From: Paraescarpia echinospica
Lineage: Eukaryota > Annelida > Polychaeta > Sabellida > Siboglinidae
NCBI GenBank assembly: GCA_020002185.1
Contig: CM034535.1
Coordinates: forward strand, 63,738,841-63,802,840
Direction: 5' to 3'
DNA length: 64,000 nucleotides
Shown: positions 1-12,515 of the stretch, piece by piece
Layout: each line of letters begins with the position of its first letter
How positions within the stretch are numbered: the first letter of the stretch is position 1
Notes under the pieces: model-generated
The model's database searches: none
What the model saw: only the letters and a program-made list of their open reading frames with translations
What the model was told of the DNA's origin: nothing
Translations under genes and position numbers: made by a program

Positions 1-183
1 GATGGTCATCCAAGACAGGTTCTAGATATTGTATGTTGATTGAGTCGTCATTTTATTTAACCAAATTTTGTGTTTATAGAACGCACAATGATGTTTTTTT
101 ATTTATATAAATATATAATATATATATATATATGTAAATAGTTATATATCATTTTGTTTTATTATATGGAATGTCATATTCTG

Positions 184-1550
184 CAGGGTTCAATCTAGGA
201 TCTTGGACAATTGGGTCAAGGGCCCATGTAGGTTGTAAAAGGGGGGCCATTTTTTTAAACATTGCACCTATGGCAGGGACTGAAAAATCCTCCCGGAATT
301 AACTAATTAAAAATTACTAATGACTTAATGTGGAGTTCTTGTATTATATTGATTTCTCTTCTAGGTGCTGCAGCTAAATAACAAGGATATTTGTCTGAAT
401 GTCATGAACAGGTGTGGCCATCTCTACAACTGGCATCCCATCGACAATGTGAAATGTGTGCAAAACCAACCCTGGATATATAGTTAATAAATTATATTAT
501 AATAGGGGTAAACTTTTTCTGCTGACACTGCAGGAAGCCAGGAAGCCAGCTTTGAGCATACCAGAGATCAAAACTGTTTATTTCAAGTAGTCACAAGAAT
601 AAATGAAACTACACCACACTTTTAACTGTAATTCATGGAACATGTTATCATTAATTTACTTCATAATTTTATTATATACATAGGATTTAGAAATGAGAAT
701 ATTTTGAGAAACATTTATCACAAAATGGTATTTTGGACTTTACGTGTTTATTGTGGCTTGTGTTTGGGATTTTATGAAAATAAATAATAAGAATTTAAAA
801 ACTTTTGCATTCTGCTTTTTGCTGGTGGAGCTACTGGTCGTGGAAGTTACTTCTTTGTCACGGAAGTCACGCACATCAAACACTCTCTAAAAACAGAACA
901 TGACTGAATCACTGAATCTTGATAGCTTACCTCATTTAGGAACATTCAAAATGTAGCCAATTTTTCGGTGATATTTTGCAAAGGCAAAGTTAAATTTAAT
1001 TTAAAAAGTGCCGTCCAATTCCGCTTGGTAGCGAATTTCATTACTGTCTATACTATTATCGGTAATAATTTTAATTTCCAATGAATGTTTACGTGTAATG
1101 CCTTTCGGCTGTATGCGTGGCCTTTTGCCCCATACGTCTAGGAGTGATTTTTGCATGTTACATGATTCTTTCTAGCAGACATACGTGTGCATTGTGGCAG
1201 ATATTTTATGCTCGGTAAACACAGCGTGCACACTCTGGCGGATAACTGTACACCTAGTGGATTTGTGTGGAATTAGCAGTAGGTAGTGCGATGCCAGAAC
1301 GACGACGTAATAATTACTTGTTATTGTCTCTTGGCAATCTTGCACACACATTCTGGATACCTACAAAATATCGAAATTAAGGGATTCCCTCGTCAATTAT
1401 TGTAGGCTTATTTTTAGGGCGTGTCAACTGAATTTGTGTGTGCCAGATGCCACATTTACGCACGCTTCTGGCGCATTCGTGAAATTTGGTGGGTCATTTG
1501 TTAAAATATTGCATCAATGGCCCAAAGGATTGGCAATGGATCGAACCCTG
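184..1550. mobile_element. Non-autonomous hAT-like DNA transposon
   Basis: The ends are inverted copies of each other: CAGGGTTCAATC at the left and GATCGAACCCTG at the right. Both ends are directly flanked by the same 7 bp, TATTCTG (177-183 and 1551-1557). A CAGGG terminus with a short target duplication is typical of hAT elements, although 8 bp is the usual duplication length. No transposase reading frame is visible in the 1.37 kb. The interior is AT-rich with weak similarity between the two subterminal regions (GGGCCAT blocks). An exon-like reading frame lies inside at 365-487. Confidence 0.6.
365..487 (+). other. Exon-like open frame with good splice acceptor, inside the hAT element
   Basis: A pyrimidine-rich tract ending in CTTCTAG (to 364) is followed by 40 open codons and a TAA at 485-487. 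The translation contains CGHLYNWHPIDNVKCVQ, which looks more like ordinary protein than chance AT-rich sequence. AATAAA motifs follow at about 598 and 779. It could be the last exon of a + strand gene entering from the left, a captured host exon, a transposase remnant, or chance. I do not recognise the peptide. Confidence 0.25.
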
Positions 1551-1557
1551 TATTCTG

Positions 1558-2476
1558 TAACAAAATGATTCAGTCAATCGTCCTCTCATGAGGCTCAACC
1601 CTGTGGTGGTAGTTCTACACTGTCACTAATTACTTCTAGCATATATTATATACTATGCAACGTACGGATGTTTGACAATTACTACACAAAGATTATTCAT
1701 ACACAAATATCCACCACTGCCTATAGCCAGGTACCCAATAAATAGAGCTGAGTCAACTGGAGCAACGCGAAGTGAACAAACTTGCCCAAGGTTCAAAACG
1801 ACAACAATAGCACTTCAACCCGGAATCTCTCAATCGACTCCAATGCTACCACACTATTCTACCTCACCCATACTGATCTAGCCTTGGGAAGATGGTCAAA
1901 CTTAATTTGTGAATGTGATTCTACCACTTGATACCCATGCACATCAACAAGATGCTAGTATCTACAATACTGAAGCAGACTTTCTTGTAAGGAGAACTTC
2001 TGAGGTGACTGGGTACAACTGTTCCTCATTAGCCCATGGTCACTGCCACATCAGACCTGCCCATGACCTCAAGTATGCCACTGGCTGTCAGCAGCAATAA
2101 ACCAGCCTGCCCTTGCTGCCTCACTACAGTAATTGGCCTATCAAGTAACACAATACAGTCTTTGTCATTAGAAACAACACAGCTGTGTGCCTATAGGAGA
2201 GAAACAGATGGAGGAGGAAATACTTCAACTGTTGCCAGTGACAGAGTGCCTGTGCAGTATGACCAATATAGAGGACAGGTTTATTTCTAAAATATGTTAC
2301 TAAACAAATACACATTACTGGACTATTAGATTACTGGTTTGGAAAAAACAATAAATAGACCGGATCAGGGTTGTATTTAATTGTAATTGCATAATTTTTA
2401 ATTAGTAACAATTACAACTTGTAGGTACTGCGGACTGTGTGAGGAGGGACATGAGAAAATCATGGGAGGATGACAG
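1558..2476. other. Unrecognised non-coding stretch
   Basis: Short open frames on both strands show no recognisable domain and no convincing codon pattern. The part from 1813 onward is also present at 7688-8351. Confidence 0.5.
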
Positions 2477-3080
2477 ATGGAGAGGGAGCGGTGGACAGAC
2501 AACTTTGGAAGTAAAAAACACTGCATCAAGGCCATGGAAAATGTACAACAACAAGCTGCTCGCTTCGTGAAGAGCAACTACCGTCGACGCAGCAATGTGA
2601 CAACCATGATCGAAAGGCTGAAATGGGAGACCCTTGCGAGTAGGCGGGCTAATGCCAAGCTCATAATGCTCTACCGCATCAGGAACAAGTTAGTGGACAT
2701 AACAACGACTTCACTCACCGCTGCTTCAACTCGTACCAGAGGCAACGCATATTGCTACTTCCAGATATTCACCCACATCGACGCATACAAGCACTCATTC
2801 TTTCCAAGCACCATCAAATCATGGAACAAATGCACACAACAGCTAGTTAGCAAACAATCACTGGACTCATTTAGACAGCATCTCGTCTCGTTTGCCTAAA
2901 GTAATCTACGCCCACAAAGGCAAAGCTATAGGCACCCCGACTGATCTGTCTAAACGTCACAAAATAAGCAATAAACCCAAACCAACGCTACACCACCCGC
3001 TACTTGCGATGGCCCACCCAAGCTCGCCAATACTCTAGCCACATACATGTGGCTGATACAGAGTTCTGAGCTGTACATAA
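2477..3080 (+). mobile_element. 3' end of a non-LTR retrotransposon (copy 1)
   Basis: An open frame to 2899 encodes the C-terminal tail found after the reverse transcriptase domain in CR1/L2/Jockey-type LINEs. Diagnostic pieces are the 'MENVQQQAARFV' block and the late 'YKHSFFPSTIKSWN' block (compare 'QRNAARFI' and 'YAFYPRAASIWN' in the LINE at 26.6 kb). A ~175 bp 3'UTR follows and ends in an AAGAAGAAGAAG tail at about 3078, the short repeat such LINEs carry at the 3' end. The 5' end, endonuclease and RT core are missing, so this is a dead 5'-truncated insertion. Confidence 0.8.
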
Positions 3081-3089
3081 GAAGAAGAA

Positions 3090-4016
3090 GAGTGGTTCAG
3101 CTATACTGTACCTGACCCTCACCCCTGTACAGCAGGGAACAAGGAGACAGAGAGAGTGGTTCAGCTATACTGTACCTGACCCTCACCCCTCTACAGCAGG
3201 GAACAAGGAGGAGACACTGAGAGTGGTTCAGCTATACTGTACCTGACCCTCACCCCTCTACAGCAGGGAACAAGGAGGAGACACTGAGAGTGGTTCAGCT
3301 ATACTGTACCTGACCCTCACCCCTCTACAGCAGGGAACAAGGAGGAGACACTGAGAGTGGTTCAGCTCTACTGTAGCTGACCCTCACCCCTGTACAGCAG
3401 TGAACAAGGAGGAGACACCGAGAGTGGTTCAGCTATACTGTACCTGACCCTCACCCCTGTACAGCAGGGAACAAGGAGACACCGAGAGTGGTTCAGCTAT
3501 ACTGTACCTGACCCTCACCCCTGTACAGAAGGGAACAAGGAGGAGACACAGAGAGTGGTTCAGCTATACTGTACCTGACCCTCACCCCTGTACAGCAGGG
3601 AACAAGGAGGAGACACTGAGAGTGGTTCAGCTCTACTGTAGCTGACCCTCACCCCTGTACAGCAGGGAACAAGGAGGAGACACTGAGAGTGGTTCAGCTA
3701 TACTGTACATGACCCTCACCCCTGTACAGCAGGGAACAAGGAGGAGACACTGAGAGTGGTTCAGCTATATTGTACCTGACCCTCACCACTGTACAGCAGG
3801 GAACAAGGAGACAGAGAGTGGTTCAGCTATACTGTACCTGACCCTCACCCCTGTACAGCAGGGAACAAGGAGGAGACACAGAGAGTGGTTCAGCAATACT
3901 GTACTTGACCCTCACCCCTGTACAGCAAGAAAACAAGGAGGAGACACATAAAGTGGTTCAGCTACACTGTACCTGACCCTCACCCCTGTACAGCAAGGAA
4001 CAAGGAGGAGAGCAAC
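3090..4016. repeat. 67 bp minisatellite array, ~14 units (copy 1)
   Basis: Units of about 67 bp (some about 60 bp through loss of a GGAGGAGA block) follow directly after the LINE 3' tail. Each unit contains CTGTAC and GTACAG about 15 bases apart, able to form a small hairpin. Units differ by a few substitutions (CTCTAC for CTGTAC, CTACTGTAGCTGA variants). No reading frame runs through the array. Confidence 0.95.
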
Positions 4017-5978
4017 AACTTGTAACTTATTTTTAGAACAGTGCAACCAGTAATAGTATTACCAGGAAGTTTGTTAAATCATTTATACTTCGGCCCACTT
4101 GCTGTCTTGATTATGAGAATCCTGCTCATGCACTGAAAATCAAAGTGCAATTCCAGTCACTTGAACTTTAGTACCATCTGCCTTCGATATAGTTGCCATG
4201 TTTTTTTAAATATTCTGTACACTGTTAGTGTATACAATTTGAGTGCTTCATGGGTGAAACATACAAACTGTACAAAATGCTTTCGGATTACATATTAAAT
4301 GTAATTTGTGTACAGGTTCAAAGATTTGATTCTAGTAAAAACTAGAAACGTTACATTAACAAATATTAATGCATTAGGTTGTTTTAATCCATGTCCACAA
4401 CACAAAACTCAGATATATATATAGTATATGATTCACATGTTATATAAAAGAAAGATTAAATTAATTACACAGAAAGTCCACATATATTGGGCCTCCTATT
4501 GTAGGTGTCCTGCATCTCAGCCTTCACACTGAATCTCAGGTGAAAGGTCTATTTGATAAGGTGCCTATACCCACTCTAGTGGCATTCCAACCCTTCACTG
4601 AAACATGGTAAACAGGCCTGGCAGGCTGTCAGCCATAGACCCTGTAGCTGCTAGCACCCAGGTTAGTTATCAGTGACAGAATCAAGAGCTATGTCTACTG
4701 GCCAACACAAATGACCCTCCACCCTTAATTATCAGACTCCATCAGCCAAATCTAAACTGACACATCATTGGAAGTAACAAATGTCCTTGAAGGTATGCTT
4801 TAATTCGTAGAACAATAGAGCAAAGGGTAAATGTGTGCCTCTAAGTCTAACAGGGTTGCTTGTTCACTGGTACTTAGAAGAATTTGTTTTTCTCTTCCAG
4901 TTCCTGCAACTGTGCAAGGACTTAAATATTTGAGTTCTGACTGGCAACCGAATCAACAAGTTATCGTGTTACCCTCAACTGAAGGTTTTTATTCCAAAAC
5001 AGCATCTTTGTAAACACCCAGACAGTATGGTTGGAAGCTGCTTAAATATTTTAAAATGTTCGTTTCTACTGTTTCACCAAAAAACATGGCAGTTACGTAA
5101 GAAAGCCAGCACCAAAACTATCTGTGTCACCTGATTCAAAAGGAAGTAATTTCTAAGGCTAAGTACGTCTTCTGTGACTTCTTTGTCCGGTAGAAGTGTC
5201 TGTAAGGCAATCTCCCAGCAGAAGTGTTCGCAGACGGAACATCAGACACGAGAAAGCCTGGAGAAAATGCAATAAAACTTTTTTGTGCACGTGTGCATCC
5301 TGTCTGAATTGGGGTCATTGTAATAGTAATGACCGAATATGTTGCATCATGAAAATTACAGTGAACATTTCTACATGAATGCAAAGGTAATAAAGCCACA
5401 ATGATTAATGAGCATCATCGTGATATATATATAATTATTTATACTTACAAGTCATTACGCTCAAATTTTACACAGTAATAGAGACTAGTATGTGAGGACT
5501 TTGACTGTCTGAATAGTCAAAGACGCTATCAAAAACAAAGAGACATGCATCAGAAATGGGCTTGAAGAATGAGAGAAGGGGGGAGTGGAGATGAATGGAT
5601 GGTGGAAATGGACGTGAAATGGAGTCAGTGATGGAAACAGAAACTGAGGACCAGTATTGACAGCAACATCACTTAAACTTGAGGAACAATGAGAAGAATA
5701 ACACCCAACAGCAATTAGCTCAGAAGGTTGTTAACTTTGTTCAAAAAACTAAAATGACACATTTTAAAACCAAATTCTTTGTTGTGTTAGCATTAAAGGG
5801 AATAAAAACATCTATGGCTTGAATTCATGTTATAGTACATCCTGCTATCTATTGTCATGTCCACCAAGCCAAAAACAATCAAAAAATCAATGAATTAGAA
5901 ATTCCACATTTAATGCTGTACATCCGGACATTTTCGAATATGCATATTTTTGGCGCGCTTTTCGGGATGCCGAGATGT
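4017..5978. other. Unrecognised sequence between minisatellite and foldback arm (copy 1)
   Basis: AT-rich, with only short random open frames (60-87 codons). No domain, splice pattern or transposon end was recognised. The same stretch is at 10024-11989. Confidence 0.5.
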
Positions 5979-6687
5979 GACGTCACTTATGACCCACACT
6001 CACATCAGGCCGACCCTTTCCATGCATTCAGAGCATGTTTACAAGTATAGCTTTTGGGTCGAAATGAGCGTCAGAATGAGTTATTGTGCAATATTCCGAT
6101 GAAATACAAACACTAGTCATCATAGAGGAAACAAGCAGTTATCTTACCGTTCCACATGAATCGAATTTTATTCAAAACAATGAATGCGAATGTGCCTACA
6201 AGTCGACTAGGTTTCGCAGACCTTGGCTCGTTTTCAGAATAATTATATCGAATGCAACCAACGAGAGATAATCTACACCAATAAACATACATAGCAAACA
6301 TATATCGTATCCAGCTACAGAAAGTAACGTGTATAATCTCATAATATCACTAGAGTATCGATGTATGAAGAAGGAGTTGTATCATAACAACTTAAATCAG
6401 TGAGTGAATTTCTGTTGGCCCTGCTAGCTCAGTTAGTAAAGGCTTTGGTTCTTTAGCATTTATTTTGCAATCGGGTGACGCCGGTTCAAACCCCACACCA
6501 AACCGTTGATTTTTTTGAAAATATGGTAATTAGATATAACGCGATGTTTCTAAATTTTATTTATCCAGACAGATCACCATTTGTTTTCACATATATAATT
6601 ACAATATATTACCGTACAATATATATACAATTAATAAATTATATATCCATTACATTATATTTGTTTGGATGAATAAAATTTAGAAAA
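5979..6687. repeat. Left arm of a long foldback repeat (copy 1), cut by the gap
   Basis: Corresponds to 11990-12698 of copy 2. The matching right arm (12840-13378) exists only after copy 2. A tRNA-like SINE head lies at about 6417-6504: A-box-like TAGCTCAGTTAGTAAAGGC and B-box-like GGTTCAAACCC. It lacks a pairable acceptor stem, so it is a SINE promoter remnant, not a working tRNA gene. Confidence 0.8.
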
Positions 6688-7687
6688 NNNNNNNNNNNNN
6701 NNNNNNNNNNNNNNNNNNNNNNNNNNNNNNNNNNNNNNNNNNNNNNNNNNNNNNNNNNNNNNNNNNNNNNNNNNNNNNNNNNNNNNNNNNNNNNNNNNNN
6801 NNNNNNNNNNNNNNNNNNNNNNNNNNNNNNNNNNNNNNNNNNNNNNNNNNNNNNNNNNNNNNNNNNNNNNNNNNNNNNNNNNNNNNNNNNNNNNNNNNNN
6901 NNNNNNNNNNNNNNNNNNNNNNNNNNNNNNNNNNNNNNNNNNNNNNNNNNNNNNNNNNNNNNNNNNNNNNNNNNNNNNNNNNNNNNNNNNNNNNNNNNNN
7001 NNNNNNNNNNNNNNNNNNNNNNNNNNNNNNNNNNNNNNNNNNNNNNNNNNNNNNNNNNNNNNNNNNNNNNNNNNNNNNNNNNNNNNNNNNNNNNNNNNNN
7101 NNNNNNNNNNNNNNNNNNNNNNNNNNNNNNNNNNNNNNNNNNNNNNNNNNNNNNNNNNNNNNNNNNNNNNNNNNNNNNNNNNNNNNNNNNNNNNNNNNNN
7201 NNNNNNNNNNNNNNNNNNNNNNNNNNNNNNNNNNNNNNNNNNNNNNNNNNNNNNNNNNNNNNNNNNNNNNNNNNNNNNNNNNNNNNNNNNNNNNNNNNNN
7301 NNNNNNNNNNNNNNNNNNNNNNNNNNNNNNNNNNNNNNNNNNNNNNNNNNNNNNNNNNNNNNNNNNNNNNNNNNNNNNNNNNNNNNNNNNNNNNNNNNNN
7401 NNNNNNNNNNNNNNNNNNNNNNNNNNNNNNNNNNNNNNNNNNNNNNNNNNNNNNNNNNNNNNNNNNNNNNNNNNNNNNNNNNNNNNNNNNNNNNNNNNNN
7501 NNNNNNNNNNNNNNNNNNNNNNNNNNNNNNNNNNNNNNNNNNNNNNNNNNNNNNNNNNNNNNNNNNNNNNNNNNNNNNNNNNNNNNNNNNNNNNNNNNNN
7601 NNNNNNNNNNNNNNNNNNNNNNNNNNNNNNNNNNNNNNNNNNNNNNNNNNNNNNNNNNNNNNNNNNNNNNNNNNNNNNNNNNNNNNN
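6688..7687. other. Assembly gap of exactly 1000 N
   Basis: A round 1000 N run is normally a scaffold gap of unknown size. Sequence to the right (7688) restarts at a position equivalent to 1813 in the left contig, so the two contigs overlap rather than being separated by unknown DNA. Confidence 0.98.
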
Positions 7688-8351
7688 CTTCAACCCGGAA
7701 TCTCTCAATCGACTCCAATGCTACCACACTATTCTACCTCACCCATACTGATCTAGCCTTGGGAAGATGGTCAAACTTAATTTGTGAATGTGATTCTACC
7801 ACTTGATACCCATGCACATCAACAAGATGCTAGTATCTACAATACTGAAGCAGACTTTCTTGTAAGGAGAACTTCTGAGGTGACTGGGTACAACTGTTCC
7901 TCATTAGCCCATGGTCACTGCCACATCAGACCTGCCCATGACCTCAAGTATGCCACTGGCTGTCAGCAGCAATAAACCAGCCTGCCCTTGCTGCCTCACT
8001 ACAGTAATTGGCCTATCAAGTAACACAATACAGTCTTTGTCATTAGAAACAACACAGCTGTGTGCCTATAGGAGAGAAACAGATGGAGGAGGAAATACTT
8101 CAACTGTTGCCAGTGACAGAGTGCCTGTGCAGTATGACCAATATAGAGGACAGGTTTATTTCTAAAATATGTTACTAAACAAATACACATTACTGGACTA
8201 TTAGATTACTGGTTTGGAAAAAACAATAAATAGACCGGATCAGGGTTGTATTTAATTGTAATTGCATAATTTTTAATTAGTAACAATTACAACTTGTAGG
8301 TACTGCGGACTGTGTGAGGAGGGACATGAGAAAATCATGGGAGGATGACAG

Positions 8352-8893
8352 ATGGAGAGGGAGCGGTGGACAGACAACTTTGGAAGTAAAAAACACTGCA
8401 TCAAGGCCATGGAAAATGTACAACAACAAGCTGCTCGCTTCGTGAAGAGCAACTACCGTCGACGCAGCAATGTGACAACCATGATCGAAAGGCTGAAATG
8501 GGAGACCCTTGCGAGTAGGCGGGCTAATGCCAAGCTCATAATGCTCTACCGCATCAGGAACAAGTTAGTGGACATAACAACGACTTCACTCACCGCTGCT
8601 TCAACTCGTACCAGAGGCAACGCATATTGCTACTTCCAGATATTCACAACAGCTAGTTAGCAAACAATCACTGGACTCATTTAGACAGCATCTCGTCTCG
8701 TTTGCCTAAAGTAATCTACGCCCACAAAGGCAAAGCTATAGGCACCCCGACTGATCTGTCTAAACGTCACAAAATAAGCAATAAACCCAAACCAACGCTA
8801 CACCACCCGCTACTTGCGATGGCCCACCCAAGCTCGCCAATACTCTAGCCACATACATGTGGCTGATACAGAGTTCTGAGCTGTACATAAGAA
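8352..8893 (+). mobile_element. 3' end of a non-LTR retrotransposon (copy 2, with 65 bp deletion)
   Basis: The same LINE tail as at 2477-3080. Deletion of 65 bp at about 8645, between short CAC repeats, removes the 'YKHSFFPSTIKSWN' part and shifts the frame, so translation stops at 8660. The 3'UTR and AAG-rich tail are retained. Confidence 0.8.
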
Positions 8894-8897
8894 GAAG

Positions 8898-10023
8898 AAG
8901 AGTGGTTCAGCTATACTGTACCTGACCCTCACCCCTGTACAGCAGGGAACAAGGAGACAGAGAGAGTGGTTCAGCTATACTGTACCTGACCCTCACCCCT
9001 CTACAGCAGGGAACAAGGAGGAGACACTGAGAGTGGTTCAGCTATACTGTACCTGACCCTCACCCCTCTACAGCAGGGAACAAGGAGGAGACACTGAGAG
9101 TGGTTCAGCTATACTGTACCTGACCCTCACCCCTCTACAGCAGGGAACAAGGAGGAGACACTGAGAGTGGTTCAGCTCTACTGTAGCTGACCCTCACCCC
9201 TGTACAGCAGTGAACAAGGAGGAGACACCGAGAGTGGTTCAGCTATACTGTACCTGACCCTCACCCCTGTACAGCAGGGAACAAGGAGACACCGAGAGTG
9301 GTTCAGCTATACTGTACCTGACCCTCACCCCTGTACAGCAGTGAACAAGGAGGAGACACAGAGAGTGGTTCAGCTATATTGTACCTGACCCTCACCCCTG
9401 TACAGCAGAGAACAAGGAGGAGACACTGAGAGTGGTTCAGCTATACTGTACCTGACCCTCACCCCTGTACAGCAGTGAACAAGGAGGAGACACAGAGAGT
9501 GGTTCAGCTATATTGTACCTGACCCTCACCCCTGTACAGAAGGGAACAAGGAGGAGACACAGAGAGTGGTTCAGCTATACTGTACCTGACCCTCACCCCT
9601 GTACAGCAGGGAACAAGGAGGAGACACTGAGAGTGGTTCAGCTCTACTGTAGCTGACCCTCACCCCTGTACAGCAGGGAACAAGGAGGAGACACTGAGAG
9701 TGGTTCAGCTATACTGTACATGACCCTCACCCCTGTACAGCAGGGAACAAGGAGGAGACACTGAGAGTGGTTCAGCTATATTGTACCTGACCCTCACCAC
9801 TGTACAGCAGGGAACAAGGAGACAGAGAGTGGTTCAGCTATACTGTACCTGACCCTCACCCCTGTACAGCAGGGAACAAGGAGGAGACACAGAGAGTGGT
9901 TCAGCAATACTGTACTTGACCCTCACCCCTGTACAGCAAGAAAACAAGGAGGAGACACATAAAGTGGTTCAGCTACACTGTACCTGACCCTCACCCCTGT
10001 ACAGCAAGGAACAAGGAGGAGAG
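8898..10023. repeat. 67 bp minisatellite array, ~17 units (copy 2)
   Basis: The same array as 3090-4016 but 201 bp longer, exactly three 67 bp units. The extra units lie in the middle (about 9330-9530), with both ends conserved between copies, as expected for allelic repeat-number variation. Confidence 0.95.
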
Positions 10024-11989
10024 CAACAACTTGTAACTTATTTTTAGAACAGTGCAACCAGTAATAGTATTACCAGGAAGTTTGTTAAATCATTTATACT
10101 TCGGCCCACTTGCTGTCTTGATTATGAGAATCCTGCTCATGCACTGAAAATCAAAGTGCAATTCCAGTCACTTGAACTTTAGTACCATCTGCCTTCGATA
10201 TAGTTGCCATGTTTTTTTAAATATTCTGTACACTGTTAGTGTATACAATTTGAGTGCTTCATGGGTGAAACATACAAACTGTACAAAATGCTTTCGGATT
10301 ACATATTAAATGTAATTTGTGTACAGGTTCAAAGATTTGATTCTAGTAAAAACTAGAAACGTTACATTAACAAATATTAATGCATTAGGTTGTTTTAATC
10401 CATGTCCACAACACAAAACTCAGATATATATATAGTATATGATTCACATGTTATATAAAAGAAAGATTAAATTAATTACACAGAAAGTCCACATATATTG
10501 GGCCTCCTATTGTAGGTGTCCTGCATCTCAGCCTTCACACTGAATCTCAGGTGAAAGGTCTATTTGATAAGGTGCCTATACCCACTCTAGTGGCATTCCA
10601 ACCCTTCACTGAAACATGGTAAACAGGCCTGGCAGGCTGTCAGCCATAGACCCTGTAGCTGCTAGCACCCAGGTTAGTTATCAGTGACAGAATCAAGAGC
10701 TATGTCTACTGGCCAACACAAATGACCCTCCACCCTTAATTATCAGACTCCATCAGCCAAATCTAAACTGACACATCATTGGAAGTAACAAATGTCCTTG
10801 AAGGTATGCTTTAATTCGTAGAACAATAGAGCAAAGGGTAAATGTGTGCCTCTAAGTCTAACAGGGTTGCTTGTTCACTGGTACTTAGAAGAATTTGTTT
10901 TTCTCTTCCAGTTCCTGCAACTGTGCAAGGACTTAAATATTTGAGTTCTGACTGGCAACCGAATCAACAAGTTATCGTGTTACCCTCAACTGAAGGTTTT
11001 TATTCCAAAACAGCATCTTTGTAAACACCCAGACAGTATGGTTGGAAGCTGCTTAAATATTTTAAAATGTTCGTTTCTACTGTTTCACCAAAAAACATGG
11101 CAGTTACGTAAGAAAGCCAGCACCAAAACTATCTGTGTCACCTGATTCAAAAGGAAGTAATTTCTAAGGCTAAGTACGTCTTCTGTGACTTCTTTGTCCG
11201 GTAGAAGTGTCTGTAAGGCAATCTCCCAGCAGAAGTGTTCGCAGACGGAACATCAGACACGAGAAAGCCTGGAGAAAATGCAATAAAACTTTTTTGTGCA
11301 CGTGTGCATCCTGTCTGAATTGGGGTCATTGTAATAGTAATGACCGAATATGTTGCATCATGAAAATTACAGTGAACATTTCTACATGAATGCAAAGGTA
11401 ATAAAGCCACAATGATTAATGAGCATCATCGTGATATATATATAATTATTTATACTTACAAGTCATTACGCTCAAATTTTACACAGTAATAGAGACTAGT
11501 ATGTGAGGACTTTGACTGTCTGAATAGTCAAAGACGCTATCAAAAACAAAGAGACATGCATCAGAAATGGGCTTGAAGAATGAGAGAAGGGGGGAGTGGA
11601 GATGAATGGATGGTGGAAATGGACGTGAAATGGAGTCAGTGATGGAAACAGAAACTGAGGACCAGTATTGACAGCAACATCACTTAAACTTGAGGAACAC
11701 TGAGGAGAATAACACCCAACAGCAATTAGCTCAGAAGGTTGTTAACTTTGTTCAAAAAACTAAAATGACACATTTTAAAACCAAATTCTTTGTTGTGTTA
11801 GCATTAAAGGGAATAAAAACATCTATGGCTTGAATTCATGTTATAGTACATCCTGCTATCTATTGTCATGTCCACCAAGCCAAAAACAATCAAAAAATCA
11901 ATGAATTAGAAATTCCACATTTAATGCTGTACATCCGGACATTTTCGAATATGCATATTTTTGGCGCGCTTTTCGGGATGCCGAGATGT
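10024..11989. other. Unrecognised sequence (copy 2)
   Basis: Equivalent to 4017-5978. No coding exon, RNA gene or transposon end was recognised. Confidence 0.5.
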
Positions 11990-12427
11990 GACGTCACTTA
12001 TGACCCACACTCGCATCAGGCCGACCCTTTCCATGCATTCAGAGCATGTTTACAAGTATAGCTTTTGGGTCGAAACGAGCGTCAGAATGAGTTATTGTGC
12101 AATATTCCGATGAAATACAAACACTAGTCATCATAGAGGAACAAGCAGTTATCTTACCGTTCCACATGAATCGAATTTTATTCAAAACAATGAATGCGAA
12201 TGTGCCTACAAATCGACTAGGTTTCGCCGAGCTTGGGCTCGTTTTCAGAATAATTATATCGAATGCAACCAACGAGAGATAATCTACACCAATAAACATA
12301 CATAGCAAACATATATCGTATCCAGCTACAGAAAGTAACGTGTATAATCTCATAATATCACTAGAGTATCGATGTATGAAGAAGGAGTTGTATCATAACA
12401 ACTTAAATCAGTGAGTGAATTTCTGTT

Positions 12428-12515
12428 GGCCCTGCTAGCTCAGTTAGTAAAGGCTTTGGTTCTTTAGCATTTATTTTGCAATCGGGTGACGCCGGTTCAA
12501 ACCCCACACCAAACC
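12428..12515 (+). repeat. tRNA-like SINE head (left arm)
   Basis: GGCCCTGC is followed by A-box-like TAGCTCAGTTAGTAAAGGC and, about 45 bases later, B-box-like GGTTCAAACCC. The 5' and 3' ends do not pair as an acceptor stem and the anticodon arm is over-long. This is a polymerase III promoter remnant of a tRNA-derived SINE. Confidence 0.65.

Larger units (their letters stand above)
1813..6687. repeat. Copy 1 of a ~5 kb duplicated segment
   Basis: This block recurs almost base for base at 7688-12698. The offset is 5875 at the start, 5810 after a 65 bp deletion in copy 2, and 6011 after three extra 67 bp minisatellite units in copy 2. Single-base differences are few, for example around 6133, 6226 and 5689. 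The block holds a LINE 3' end, the 67 bp array, about 2 kb of unrecognised sequence (4017-5978) and the left arm of a foldback repeat with a tRNA-like head. Copy 1 stops exactly at the N gap. Confidence 0.95.

Noticed and set aside
3090..4016. CRISPR array
   Set aside because: Regular 67 bp units with no unique spacers, in an animal genome; a minisatellite.
6417..6504. Functional tRNA gene
   Set aside because: A and B boxes are present but the acceptor stem does not pair and the anticodon arm is wrong; it belongs to a repeated foldback/SINE element.
6639..7727. Long reverse-strand open frames across 6639-7727
   Set aside because: They consist almost entirely of the N gap and have no real sequence.
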